Position numbers and translations under genes: made by a program. From Phycisphaerales bacterium (GTDB taxonomy: Bacteria > Planctomycetota > Phycisphaerae > Phycisphaerales > SM1A02): a stretch of 36,021 nt of DNA. The notes beneath the pieces were generated by a model. It was not told the DNA's origin, did no database searches, and saw nothing but the letters and a program-made list of their open reading frames with translations. Shown one piece after another: positions 28,017 through 35,884 of the stretch (position 1 is the first letter of the stretch; each line of letters opens with the position of its first letter). Location of the stretch: positions 1-36,021 of the forward strand of contig JASMLG010000003.1 in NCBI GenBank assembly GCA_030748805.1, given 5' to 3'.

Positions 28017-29030
28017 ATGAATTCATTTTTAGCACTTTCACCATGGATGTTAGGTGGAGTAATAATTGGTGGCATTTTTTTGCTCATTCTCGTTGCATTT
28101 GCATTCCAATATGTAGGTCTATATTTACAAGCATGGGTCAGCGGTGCAAAGGTTGGATTTATTGACCTTGTCATGATGAGATTTCGTAAAGTAAACGCAA
28201 AGTCGGTAGTCATAAATCGCATTAGTGCTAAAAAAGCCGGAATCGAAGTTTCGACTGATCAACTTGAAGCACACTATCTTGCTGGCGGTCGAATTACAAA
28301 CGTGGTTCGAGCAATGATTGCTGCCGACAAGGCACGCATCGATTTGCAATGGGAAACCGCAACCGCTATTGACCTTGCTGGCCGTGACATTTTGGAAGCA
28401 GTTCACACAAGTGTTGATCCTAAGGTTATTGATTGCCCAAGTGATGGTGGAGGAAAACGGACAATTGATGCTGTCGCTGGAGATGGCATCCAATTGCGCG
28501 CACGCGCAAGGGTAACCGTTCGAACAAATATCGCGCGCCTTGTTGGCGGTGCAACTGAAGAAACAATTATCGCTCGTGTGGGCGAAGGGATTATTTCGAC
28601 GATTGGGTCAGCGCAAACCCACCTTGCCGTGCTTGAAAACCCTGACAACATTTCCAAGACAGTACTTGCAAAAGGACTCGACGCGGGTACTGCATTTGAA
28701 ATCCTTTCCATTGATATCGCTGATGTCGACGTTGGTGAAAACATCGGTGCAACGTTGCAAGCACACCAAGCAGAAGCAGACAAAGCAAGGTTCCAGGCGG
28801 AAGCAGAAAAACGGCGTGCAATGGCTGTCGCACAAGAGGCCGAATATCGTGCCGAAGAACAGAAAAACCGTGCCCTAGTTGTTCTTGCTGAGTCGGAAGT
28901 ACCAAAAGCAATGGCCGATGCATTTCGAAAAGGCAATTTCGGAGTAATGGACTATTACAACATGAAGAACGTCATTGCAGACACAGATATGCGTTCTTCT
29001 ATTGCTGGCGAACCAGAAGACATTAAGTAA
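28017..29030 (+). CDS. floA: Flotillin-like protein FloA
   Basis: A 337-residue SPFH/flotillin-like protein of the FloA (YqfA, UPF0365) family. An N-terminal hydrophobic hairpin (about 8-35) inserts in the membrane, followed by [22 protein letters not shown] and the SPFH region. An Ala/Glu-rich coiled coil lies near 240-290 ([30 protein letters not shown] is typical), then the C-terminal [20 protein letters not shown]. FloA organises functional membrane microdomains. AGAGGAGGT at 28002-28010 gives a near-ideal ribosome-binding site. Context with two nfeD genes upstream supports the call. Confidence 0.96.
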   Translation: MNSFLALSPWMLGGVIIGGIFLLILVAFAFQYVGLYLQAWVSGAKVGFIDLVMMRFRKVNAKSVVINRISAKKAGIEVSTDQLEAHYLAGGRITNVVRAMIAADKARIDLQWETATAIDLAGRDILEAVHTSVDPKVIDCPSDGGGKRTIDAVAGDGIQLRARARVTVRTNIARLVGGATEETIIARVGEGIISTIGSAQTHLAVLENPDNISKTVLAKGLDAGTAFEILSIDIADVDVGENIGATLQAHQAEADKARFQAEAEKRRAMAVAQEAEYRAEEQKNRALVVLAESEVPKAMADAFRKGNFGVMDYYNMKNVIADTDMRSSIAGEPEDIK

Positions 29031-29043
29031 CAAGTAAAAGACA

Positions 29044-30306
29044 ATGACGACCACAGCAACAGTTCCCGCAATTTTGGGTGGCGCACCCGCCGTAACTCTC
29101 GACCAAACTAGAGCCAACCAGTGGCCAATGATTACTGGGCAAGACGAACAAGCCGTCTTGGATGTTCTTCGTAGTGGCAACCTTTCGCTGCACCCTATAG
29201 TTGGCAAACTTGAAGAGGACTACAAACAATTAACCGGAAGGAAGTTTGCGCTTACTCATAACAACGGCACTTCAGCAATCCTTGCGGGCTTACATGCACT
29301 GGGCATAAAACCATTTGACGAGGTTATTGTTCCATCAGCAACTTGGTGGTCAAGTGTTATGCCTGTTCTACATTGTGGAGGTGTTCCGGTCTTTGCAGAA
29401 CTTGAACCGGACTGTCTAGGTCTTGACCCTGCAGATATTGAAAGAAAAATAACTCACAAAACAAAGGCCATCGTTGTCGTACATTTGTTTGGTATGCCAT
29501 CCAAGATGGATGAAATTATTGAGATTGCAAACAAGCACAACCTGAAAATACTAGAAGACGCTTCACATGCTCATGGAGCAACGTATAAATGTAAACCTAT
29601 CGGTTCGTTCGGCGACGTTAGCATTTTTAGTATGCAAGGTAATAAACTCTGCCCTTCTGGAGAAGGAGGAATCTTGCTTTGTGATGAGCAGGAAGTTTTT
29701 GAATCAGCGATACGACTCGGGCACTACGAACGGTTACTAAACCTTGAGTCCAAAAACAAGTATTTTGCAGCAACTGGGTTTGGCTTCAAATTCAGAATGG
29801 CTCCTATGGCTGCTGCTCTCGCGCATTCACAGTTCAAAAAAATGAAAGAGAGAAACGATAGGAGAAATGCAAACTGCATTTATCTGTCAGAGAAATTACA
29901 GGCACTTGGAATAGAGACGTTCTTGGCTCCTAGTGAAATTGAACGCGTGTATTTTGAATTCCTAGTTAGATACGACGAATCAGTTACTGGTTTGCCTATC
30001 GACTATCTGGCGAATGCATTAAATGCAGAGGGAGCACTAGTCGCCGCACCAAGATATCCTCTTCTTCATCAACAACCCATCTTTACTCATGGGGTTTGGT
30101 CACAAATTGCACGGCTACCCGCAACTCCTGAAAATCCAATTCATACGTACGATCCATCTGACTTGCCTAATACAACTTTGGGCAATGGCTCATTGCTCAA
30201 GTTGCCATCTTTCCCATCAGCAAACTCCGAATTACTTGATCAATACGCTCTGGCATTTGAAAAGGTGTTAACTCATTCCAATGACATCCCAAGAACAGAA
30301 GGTTAA
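29044..30306 (+). CDS. DegT/DnrJ/EryC1/StrS family PLP-dependent aminotransferase
   Basis: A 420-residue fold-type I sugar aminotransferase-like protein. THNNGTSAILAGL (71-83) binds the PLP phosphate, EDASHAHGA holds Asp172, and FSMQGNKLCPSGEGG carries the PLP lysine (Lys201). Family members transaminate keto-sugars for LPS, glycan or antibiotic synthesis; the substrate here is unknown. The start lies 13 bases after floA. The 3' end overlaps plsC by 26 bases. Its place in a membrane-protein run suggests an envelope glycan or lipid role, but this is inference. Confidence 0.9.
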   Translation: MTTTATVPAILGGAPAVTLDQTRANQWPMITGQDEQAVLDVLRSGNLSLHPIVGKLEEDYKQLTGRKFALTHNNGTSAILAGLHALGIKPFDEVIVPSATWWSSVMPVLHCGGVPVFAELEPDCLGLDPADIERKITHKTKAIVVVHLFGMPSKMDEIIEIANKHNLKILEDASHAHGATYKCKPIGSFGDVSIFSMQGNKLCPSGEGGILLCDEQEVFESAIRLGHYERLLNLESKNKYFAATGFGFKFRMAPMAAALAHSQFKKMKERNDRRNANCIYLSEKLQALGIETFLAPSEIERVYFEFLVRYDESVTGLPIDYLANALNAEGALVAAPRYPLLHQQPIFTHGVWSQIARLPATPENPIHTYDPSDLPNTTLGNGSLLKLPSFPSANSELLDQYALAFEKVLTHSNDIPRTEG

Positions 30307-30997
30307 ACCACCGCCAGATGCCGAAGCAATACTGAAGCAATTTCGTTCACCATTAGTACGGCTTTGCCGATTCGTTTTGTTGACCGGTCTTATTTTTGTA
30401 AAATGGATTCGAAGAGTTAAATGGGAGACGACTGGTATTTCTCGACTTAACAACATTGAGTCGCCAGTCATTTTCGCTTCTAATCACCAGAGTCATGTTG
30501 ACACACATGTAATAACACACACTCTTCCAAAGAGTTTTCGTAAACGCACTGCTGTTGCCGCTGCTTTTGATCATTTTGCTGACAGTGACGGTACTTCCAA
30601 AAAAAAGCGAATTGTTCAATTTTTAGTTGCAGCACTTTGGTATGCATTTGGAATTGAGCGAATTAATTTCCCTCTACGTTCAATACGAACAATGCAAGAT
30701 TTGTTGCTTCGTGGATGGTCAATAGTCATCTACCCAGAGGGTACCAGAAGTAGAACGGGCAAAATTGCACAGTTTAAGGGTGGGCTAGCGCTCGTTGCAA
30801 AGAAAAGTGGCAGACCAGTAGTTCCTGTTTATGTAAAAGGAGGGCTTGGTGTGCTTCCTGAAGCAACATACATTCCACATCCCGGTGTTATTAGTGTTTC
30901 TTATGGAGAGCCGTTACACTTTCACCAAGATGAAACCTCAAAAGAATTCATGGAAAGGGTCGAAGCAGCAGTTCGGTATATGGCTAACAGAGAATGA
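30281..30997 (+). CDS. plsC: 1-acyl-sn-glycerol-3-phosphate acyltransferase family protein (PlsC-like)
   Basis: A 238-residue acyltransferase. Catalytic HX4D is His69-Asp74 within ASNHQSHVDTH; the second block IVIYPEGTRSRTGKI and the third PVVPVYVKGG follow. A hydrophobic segment (about 26-43) is a likely membrane contact. The enzyme acylates lysophosphatidic acid, or a related glycerol- or glycan-bound hydroxyl, at the inner membrane. ATG at 30281 lies within the 3' end of the aminotransferase gene (26-base overlap); no later start keeps the full domain. The stop overlaps the next gene by four bases (ATGA). Confidence 0.9.
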   Translation: MTSQEQKVKPPPDAEAILKQFRSPLVRLCRFVLLTGLIFVKWIRRVKWETTGISRLNNIESPVIFASNHQSHVDTHVITHTLPKSFRKRTAVAAAFDHFADSDGTSKKKRIVQFLVAALWYAFGIERINFPLRSIRTMQDLLLRGWSIVIYPEGTRSRTGKIAQFKGGLALVAKKSGRPVVPVYVKGGLGVLPEATYIPHPGVISVSYGEPLHFHQDETSKEFMERVEAAVRYMANRE

Positions 30998-32277
30998 TTG
31001 ACCAAGTCGAACCAATTGGCTGGACGAGTTTAGATATTGCACTTCTCGTCACTTTAGTTCCTCTGCTAATTCTTAGCGCGTTTTTTAGTTGCAGCGAGAC
31101 CGCTTTTTTCCGTTTAGGACAGTCGCAGTTAATTGAACTGCGTCAACGAAAAACCCAACCTGCAAATGCTGTTTTGTATTTGGTGCGCAACCGACGAAAC
31201 GTTTTGATTACCATTCTTATAGGCAACATGACTGCAAATGTTTTGTATTTTGTGGTTGGTTCTGTTCTTATGCTGCATACTCCTGGAAACATAGCCGTTG
31301 AAATTGGCATAGCATCTGGAACCTTGTTTTCGATAGTAATTTTTGGCGAGGTTCTACCAAAGATGGCGGCAACTGCTAGACCGATTGGCATTTCCTCTTT
31401 ACTAGCCCCACCACTTTTGTTGTTACATCGTCTAATAACACCAATTCGAAGATCTGTAGATTTCTTAATAATAACTCCCCTATCTAGATTAGCGTCAACT
31501 TCAAAACCAGAACCTCTTGACGCAAGAGAACTGGCTACTCTTGTTGAACTATCATCGAATGAGGGAATCATCGATCAAGATGAGCAACGCGTTCTGTATG
31601 AAGTTGTCGAGTTAAGCAGAATTAGGGTTAGAGAAGTCATGACTCCAAGAGTGCGGATGATTGCTGCTCCTTCAAGTGCCAGTGAAGATGAAATAAGAGC
31701 AATAATCTCAAAGACGCAACTTACTCAAATACCAATCTTTGGAGAAGACCTAGATGATATTCGCGGAATGTTACACTCTAAAAGATATCTACAGAGAAGT
31801 ATTGAAGGACAAACACAACTTCTTGCTAGTACAACTCGACCTCAATACATTCCTAAAGTAGCAACGCTTGATCAACTTTTAACACGTTTTAGAGAAAGCA
31901 AAACGCGACTTGCAATTGTAGTTGACGAGTTTGGCGGAACTGCTGGACTTGTTACTCTTGAAGATGTTCTTGAAGAATTAATTGGGGAAATTGGAGACAA
32001 AGATCATCATGAAATTATTCCACCCAAACAACTTGAAGATAACAAATGGTTGCTAGATGGAAATACCGGTGTACGCGGATGGGCTGTTGCTACGGGGTTG
32101 ATTCTTGACAACTGCCCAGCAGCAACAATGGGCGGTTTAATCGCTGCAACTTTGGGGAGAATCCCTGAAATCGGTGACTCTATTGAGCTTGGAAACTTGA
32201 ACATAGAAGTAAATTCAATGGATGAGTTTAGAGTTGCAACAGTTATTGTCTCGCTACAGCCAAGGGATAAAGAGTGA
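30994..32277 (+). CDS. CNNM/CorC-type DUF21 membrane protein with CBS pair and CorC_HlyC domain
   Basis: A 427-residue protein with full domain order. DUF21 with three to four transmembrane helices (about 12-190) carries SAFFSCSETAFFRL and IFGEVLPKMAA. A CBS pair (about 210-335) starts VMTPRVRMIAAP and includes VVDEFGGTAGLVTLEDVLEELIGEI. A C-terminal CorC_HlyC domain (about 345-425) is present. Such proteins take part in Mg2+ (and Co2+) efflux or homeostasis, although several are annotated as hemolysin-like. The gene overlaps plsC by four bases and is followed directly by a shorter paralogue, a frequent tandem arrangement. Confidence 0.92.
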   Translation: MIDQVEPIGWTSLDIALLVTLVPLLILSAFFSCSETAFFRLGQSQLIELRQRKTQPANAVLYLVRNRRNVLITILIGNMTANVLYFVVGSVLMLHTPGNIAVEIGIASGTLFSIVIFGEVLPKMAATARPIGISSLLAPPLLLLHRLITPIRRSVDFLIITPLSRLASTSKPEPLDARELATLVELSSNEGIIDQDEQRVLYEVVELSRIRVREVMTPRVRMIAAPSSASEDEIRAIISKTQLTQIPIFGEDLDDIRGMLHSKRYLQRSIEGQTQLLASTTRPQYIPKVATLDQLLTRFRESKTRLAIVVDEFGGTAGLVTLEDVLEELIGEIGDKDHHEIIPPKQLEDNKWLLDGNTGVRGWAVATGLILDNCPAATMGGLIAATLGRIPEIGDSIELGNLNIEVNSMDEFRVATVIVSLQPRDKE

Positions 32278-33254
32278 TGCCCGATTTATATATTGCTATA
32301 GGTGTTGCTGTTTTGGGTCTACTGCTAAGCGCTTTGTATTCTGGTCTTGAAACTGGGATTTATACAATCAATCAAATCAGGTTGGACGTCCGAGCAACTT
32401 CAAAATTATCGTCAGCAGTTCGCCTTCTTCGACTAGTTGATAATCCAACACGTATCCTTGCCGTCTTACTAGTTTGCAATAACATCGCTAATTATTTGGC
32501 AAGTTATGGTGCTGCTCGAATCCTTGAAGAGACATCCTTAGGTCCATGGATGGCGATACTTGTAAATGCTGCTGTAATGATTCCTCTTCTGTTTATTTTC
32601 GGAGAGGTCTTACCTAAAGACCTGTTCAGGACTCACAGCGACTCGTGGACATATAGATTTGGTGTTGCTTTGTCAATTTCCGACAAATTGTTATGGTGGA
32701 CTGGGGTTGTTCCGCTTGTCTCTTGCCTTGGGCAACTTGCCCGCAAGATTCTAGGAACAGAATCATCAATTGAACCATCTCCAAGAAGAAGGTTCGGGCT
32801 TTTATTCAAGGAAGGGCTTGAGGGTGGAGTTCTAAGCGATGAGCAAATCACATTGGCAGATAGAGTTCTTGGTATGCGATCTCTAACAGTTCGAAGTGAA
32901 ATGGTTCCTTGGCAAAGAGTTTCTTGCATCGGTCTAACGACCTCAACCGCGCTTAGGTCACTTTCTTTAAGTAATGCGAATCACACTCGCTTGCCTGTCA
33001 TTAATGAAAACGGGAACGTGTGTGGGGTGTTACCAGTAATAAGCGCACTTCTTAATCCAGAGAAACAAACAAGCGAATTGATAAACAAACCGATGTTTAT
33101 AGAGGCAGACACACCAGTTAGAGAAGCCCTGCATAAACTGAGAATAAGCAATAAATCAATTGCAATAGTTACATCTAACAGTAACAAACCAATTGGTGTT
33201 GTTACATTGAAAGATCTTGTAGAGCCAATTGTTGGCGAACTAGGTGCTTGGTAG
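32277..33254 (+). CDS. Second CNNM/CorC-type DUF21 protein with CBS pair, without CorC_HlyC domain
   Basis: About 325 residues. DUF21 with transmembrane helices (SALYSGLETGIYTINQIRL, then VLLVCNNIANYLASYGA and IFGEVLPKDLFR) precedes a CBS pair (RSEMVPWQRVSCIG, then IAIVTSNSNKPIGVVTLKDLVEPIVGELG). It ends right after the second CBS domain and so lacks the C-terminal CorC_HlyC domain of the upstream paralogue. The pair may form a heteromer for divalent-cation transport; this is inference. ATG at 32277 overlaps the previous stop (TGATG); a GTG one codon earlier is possible. The 3' end overlaps the opposite-strand recJ end by 15 bases. Confidence 0.9.
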   Translation: MPDLYIAIGVAVLGLLLSALYSGLETGIYTINQIRLDVRATSKLSSAVRLLRLVDNPTRILAVLLVCNNIANYLASYGAARILEETSLGPWMAILVNAAVMIPLLFIFGEVLPKDLFRTHSDSWTYRFGVALSISDKLLWWTGVVPLVSCLGQLARKILGTESSIEPSPRRRFGLLFKEGLEGGVLSDEQITLADRVLGMRSLTVRSEMVPWQRVSCIGLTTSTALRSLSLSNANHTRLPVINENGNVCGVLPVISALLNPEKQTSELINKPMFIEADTPVREALHKLRISNKSIAIVTSNSNKPIGVVTLKDLVEPIVGELGAW

Positions 33255-34949
33255 AGATATATCAAGCAAGTCGAGTTCTGCGCTTTTATATCCTCTAAAT
33301 TCATTGATTTTTAATCTCCCAACAACATCAATGATCATTCCTCTTGATAATAAATCACACTTATTTCCATTACCCCACCATACACATCGAACTCTCTGGG
33401 TTCCGCTTCCTATCCACAAACTTAAGTGTCTACCCTCGCCCCCAATCGCTTTAGCATCATCAACTTTTACGCTCATAATCTGTATTATTGGAGTCTTGTT
33501 TCCAATTCCAAATGGACCTAATTTTTCAACCTCTACCGCAGCGGTGTGAGTTATTTCAGACAAATCAGCAACGATATCTGGTTTTATTGAGGGTACTAGT
33601 TGTTCAGGAGAAATGTTTTTATTTGCGTATTCCGTCATTGCTTCAACAAATAAATCAAAGTTTTTTCGTTTTATACTTAACCCTGCTGCCATATCGTGAC
33701 CGCCAAACTGCTCTAGGTACTCTTTGCAAAAACAAAGTGCGTCAAATATTGAAAAACCAGAAATACTGCGTGCAGAACCAACGAGTTCGTCTTCTTCACC
33801 TGATAAAAGTATTGTTGGTCTGTAGTGTGTTTCGATGCATTTACCTGCTGCTACTCCTACAACACCCCTATTCCAACTGTTGTTTTGTAATATTATCACT
33901 GATTGATTTGTTAACTGATTTTCTTTTATTTGTTCAAGGGCTTCGTCAACGATTTGGCGCTGAACTTTTCTTCGATTGCGATTGTGCTCTGATAGTTCTC
34001 CTGCGGCGGCTTTTGCTAATTCGCCATCTAGGTGTGTCAACAAGTCAACAGCTGTTGCTGCATGAGAAAGTCGTCCAACAGCATTTATCAAGGGAGCAAT
34101 CCCAAAACTTATGTGAGAGGAGTTTAACTTTTTGGATGGCGTATCAAGCTCATCCATAATTGCTCGAAGACCGGGATTTGCTGACGAAGGGAGCAACTGC
34201 AATCCCCATCGAGCCAAAATCCTATTTCCCGAAATTAATGGAACCATATCAGCGATTGTTCCAATAGCAACAAGTGGTAAAACATCTAGAAGCGTTTTCT
34301 TAAGCTTCTCGTTAACCATGCGAGAACCAGACCATTCACGTGCGAAAGCCCACGCGAGTTGATAAGACACTCCTACTCCCGCAAATAAAGTTTTGGGTTC
34401 TGTGTCAATTCCGGGATGTACTATTGCAGCACAGTCAGGAAGTTTCCCATCATCTCTCTGTTTATGGTGGTCTGTAATAATTAATGTAATCCCAAGTTCT
34501 TTTGCTTTAATCGCTGCCTCAATAGCAGTAATGCCACAATCCACAGAAACTACTAAATCAATACCTGCAGAAGAAAATTTTTCCATTGCTTCAGGACGAA
34601 TACCATAACCTTCATCAACACGATTTGGAATGTAAATTGTTGGACCATCTTTTCCTGTTGCTGCAGAAATTACATGGTAGAGAACCGCTGAGGCGGTAAT
34701 TCCATCTGCATCATAATCACCAAAAATCAACACCTTTTTGCCCTCTAGTAAGGCACTGCATAGAACAGAGGCAGCTTTTTCAGCATTTGGCAATTCACAA
34801 GGATCTTCAAGATTACTTAATTTGGGATCTAAAAAAGTGATTCTTTCCTCACTATTTGAATATCCACGAGAATCAAGAATCCTCTCAGCAATTGACAGGG
34901 TTGGATTCGCCGCCTCTGGTGTTTCCCATCGTTTAGTCAATCCTTGCAT
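33240..34949 (-). CDS. recJ: Single-stranded-DNA-specific exonuclease RecJ
   Basis: A 569-residue DHH-family nuclease of usual RecJ length. Phosphoesterase motifs are GDYDADG (about 77-83), VSVDCG, and TDHH at 159-162, then the DHHA1 region with QFGGHDMAAGLSI and the C-terminal OB-fold (IDVVGRLKINEFRG). It degrades 5' to 3' single-stranded DNA in recombinational and mismatch repair, using Mn2+ or Mg2+. It is convergent with the DUF21 gene (15-base overlap) and divergent from adk across a 108-base gap that holds a long inverted repeat. Confidence 0.95.
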   Translation of the reverse strand: MQGLTKRWETPEAANPTLSIAERILDSRGYSNSEERITFLDPKLSNLEDPCELPNAEKAASVLCSALLEGKKVLIFGDYDADGITASAVLYHVISAATGKDGPTIYIPNRVDEGYGIRPEAMEKFSSAGIDLVVSVDCGITAIEAAIKAKELGITLIITDHHKQRDDGKLPDCAAIVHPGIDTEPKTLFAGVGVSYQLAWAFAREWSGSRMVNEKLKKTLLDVLPLVAIGTIADMVPLISGNRILARWGLQLLPSSANPGLRAIMDELDTPSKKLNSSHISFGIAPLINAVGRLSHAATAVDLLTHLDGELAKAAAGELSEHNRNRRKVQRQIVDEALEQIKENQLTNQSVIILQNNSWNRGVVGVAAGKCIETHYRPTILLSGEEDELVGSARSISGFSIFDALCFCKEYLEQFGGHDMAAGLSIKRKNFDLFVEAMTEYANKNISPEQLVPSIKPDIVADLSEITHTAAVEVEKLGPFGIGNKTPIIQIMSVKVDDAKAIGGEGRHLSLWIGSGTQRVRCVWWGNGNKCDLLSRGMIIDVVGRLKINEFRGYKSAELDLLDISLPST

Positions 34950-34966
34950 TTCATCATCCTATCAAT

Positions 34967-35025
34967 TAAATGACCCGGGGTCCTTTTTCATAACTTTTGT
35001 ATAAAAAAGGACCGCGGGTCATTTA
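34967..35025. repeat. Long near-perfect inverted repeat between divergent recJ and adk
   Basis: The left arm at 34967-34988 (beginning TAAATGACCCG, ending GGTCCTTTTT) and the right arm at 35004-35025 (AAAAAGGACC to CGGGTCATTTA) pair over 22 bases with one G-G mismatch (34977 against 35015). ATA/TAT in the 15-base spacer can extend the stem. It lies 17 bases upstream of the recJ start and 32 upstream of adk, so it would be in both 5' leaders. No T-run follows it on either strand, so it is not a conventional terminator. Its role is unknown. Confidence 0.8.
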
Positions 35026-35057
35026 TTGGTTATCATTCGCAAGTTATCAAATTCACA

Positions 35058-35666
35058 ATGTCACAGAAATATCCATCTATTCTTTTAATTGGACCTCCGG
35101 GGGTCGGAAAAGGGACTCAGGGAGTGATGCTTGGAGCAATCCCCGGATTCTTCCATCTAGCAACTGGAGACATGTTTCGATCATTAGATAAGGAATCAGA
35201 AATTGGGATGGAGTTCTCGCGATATTCAAGTCAAGGATTACTCGTTCCAGATTTTTTAACCGTTCGTTTGTGGCTGCAACATGTTGATCAATTGATCTCT
35301 AGAGATCTATACAACCCAACTAGTGATGTCCTACTTCTAGATGGCATTCCTAGAAGTGTTCCGCAGGCTGAGTCGATGGAAGAGCACATTGATCCGTTTA
35401 TGATTATTCACCTCGTTTGTGAAGATCTTGACGAAATGGTTGCCCGCATGCAAAAAAGGGCTACGCAGCAGGCTCGCCCTGACGATGCAGACGAGTCTGT
35501 CATTCGTAAACGGTTTGAAGTATACGAAGAGCAAACTGCACCATTGCTGGCGTGTTACGACCAAAAGATCATTGCAAATATTGACGCTCTTGGATCTCAG
35601 GCGGAAGTACTGTTGCGAGTACTTGAAGAAGTTGTTCCAGCTGTTCAAGCGTACAAAGACAAATAA
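35058..35666 (+). CDS. adk: Adenylate kinase
   Basis: A 202-residue nucleoside monophosphate kinase. The P-loop GPPGVGKGTQ lies at 12-21, FHLATGDMFRSL follows for AMP binding, LLLDGIPRSVPQAESME corresponds to the DGFPR region, and RMQKRATQQARPDDADESVIRKRF is a short lid without zinc cysteines. It interconverts ATP plus AMP with two ADP in the cytoplasm. DGIPR replaces the common DGFPR, a modest change. No ribosome-binding site is seen before ATG 35058. The gene is followed after about 5 bases by the promoter for the tmRNA-like repeat. Confidence 0.88.
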   Translation: MSQKYPSILLIGPPGVGKGTQGVMLGAIPGFFHLATGDMFRSLDKESEIGMEFSRYSSQGLLVPDFLTVRLWLQHVDQLISRDLYNPTSDVLLLDGIPRSVPQAESMEEHIDPFMIIHLVCEDLDEMVARMQKRATQQARPDDADESVIRKRFEVYEEQTAPLLACYDQKIIANIDALGSQAEVLLRVLEEVVPAVQAYKDK

Positions 35667-35670
35667 ACGA

Positions 35671-35697
35671 TTGACATTTTATGAGTGTGGGTATAAT
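35671..35697 (+). promoter_or_regulatory. Consensus-like sigma-70 promoter before the truncated tmRNA copy
   Basis: TTGACA (35671-35676) and TATAAT (35692-35697) match both hexamers perfectly. The spacer of 15 bases is shorter than the optimum of 17. Transcription would start near 35704 and cover the truncated ssrA copy and possibly read on into ssrA. Confidence 0.6.
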
Positions 35698-35712
35698 AAG
35701 TGAGCATTCGTG

Positions 35713-35807
35713 CACTGCTCTTTGAAAACTTAGGGGAGGGACCTGGTATCGACGGGCAGGAAACGCAATACATTGCGTAACGGGGAGCATCCTTGCCACG
35801 ATAAAAA
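35713..35807 (+). pseudogene. Truncated, diverged tandem copy of the tmRNA leader and 5' end
   Basis: This stretch repeats 35865-35958 with a period of 152 bases and roughly 85-90% identity: the shared leader TGCTCTTTGAAA, GGGG near the RNA start, CCTGGTATCGAC, the block GCAATACATTGCGTAACG, and GGAGCATCCTTGCCACG. Similarity stops where tmRNA continues with the second strand of pseudoknot 1 (AAGGATGC), so pk1, tag frame and tRNA-like 3' half are missing. The conserved TTCGAC is changed to ATCGAC, and the CGTGG/CCACG stem gains a mismatch. In contrast ACGCAA-TACA-TTGCGT is a better hairpin than in the full gene. It has its own promoter. It could be a dead remnant or a small RNA of about 100 bases. 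Confidence 0.8.
35716..35730 (+). promoter_or_regulatory. boxA-like element in the leader of the truncated tmRNA copy
   Basis: TGCTCTTTGAAAACT resembles the boxA antitermination element of rRNA leaders (TGYTCTTTGAAAACT type). It sits about 12 bases after the predicted transcription start. Confidence 0.45.
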
Positions 35808-35825
35808 TATAACTAATAAATAATT

Positions 35826-35851
35826 GAAAGTTTTGCTTTTACAAAAGTTTC
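35826..35851. repeat. AT-rich inverted repeat in the ssrA promoter region
   Basis: GAAAGTTTTG (35826-35835) pairs with CAAAAGTTTC (35842-35851) with one mismatch around a 6-base loop. It overlaps the likely -35 box of ssrA. It may be a weak terminator for the upstream copy or an operator; no T-run follows. Confidence 0.4.
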
Positions 35852-35860
35852 GCGTATACT
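35833..35860 (+). promoter_or_regulatory. Candidate promoter of ssrA
   Basis: TTGCTT (35833-35838) and TATACT (35855-35860) are 16 bases apart. Transcription would begin near 35867, giving a short precursor trimmed to the mature tmRNA 5' end near 35885. Confidence 0.45.
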
Positions 35861-35867
35861 GTGCCAC

Positions 35868-35882
35868 TGCTCTTTGAAATCT
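35868..35882 (+). promoter_or_regulatory. boxA-like element in the ssrA leader
   Basis: TGCTCTTTGAAATCT closely matches the boxA-type sequence of rRNA leaders and the copy at 35716-35730. It lies just before the mature tmRNA 5' end. Confidence 0.45.
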
Positions 35883-35884
35883 TA

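Noticed and set aside
28403..28936. Minus-strand open frame of 177 codons inside floA
   Set aside because: Reverse shadow of the alanine/glutamate-rich FloA coding region; no signature or start signal.
33488..34159. Plus-strand open frame of 223 codons opposite recJ
   Set aside because: Leu/Gln-rich shadow translation with no domain; RecJ on the other strand has all catalytic motifs.
34967..35025. Rho-independent terminator between recJ and adk
   Set aside because: Both neighbours are transcribed away from it, and neither side of the stem is followed by a T-run.
35713..35807. Second complete tmRNA gene
   Set aside because: Pseudoknot partner, tag frame and tRNA-like 3' half are missing before the next promoter; it can only be partial.
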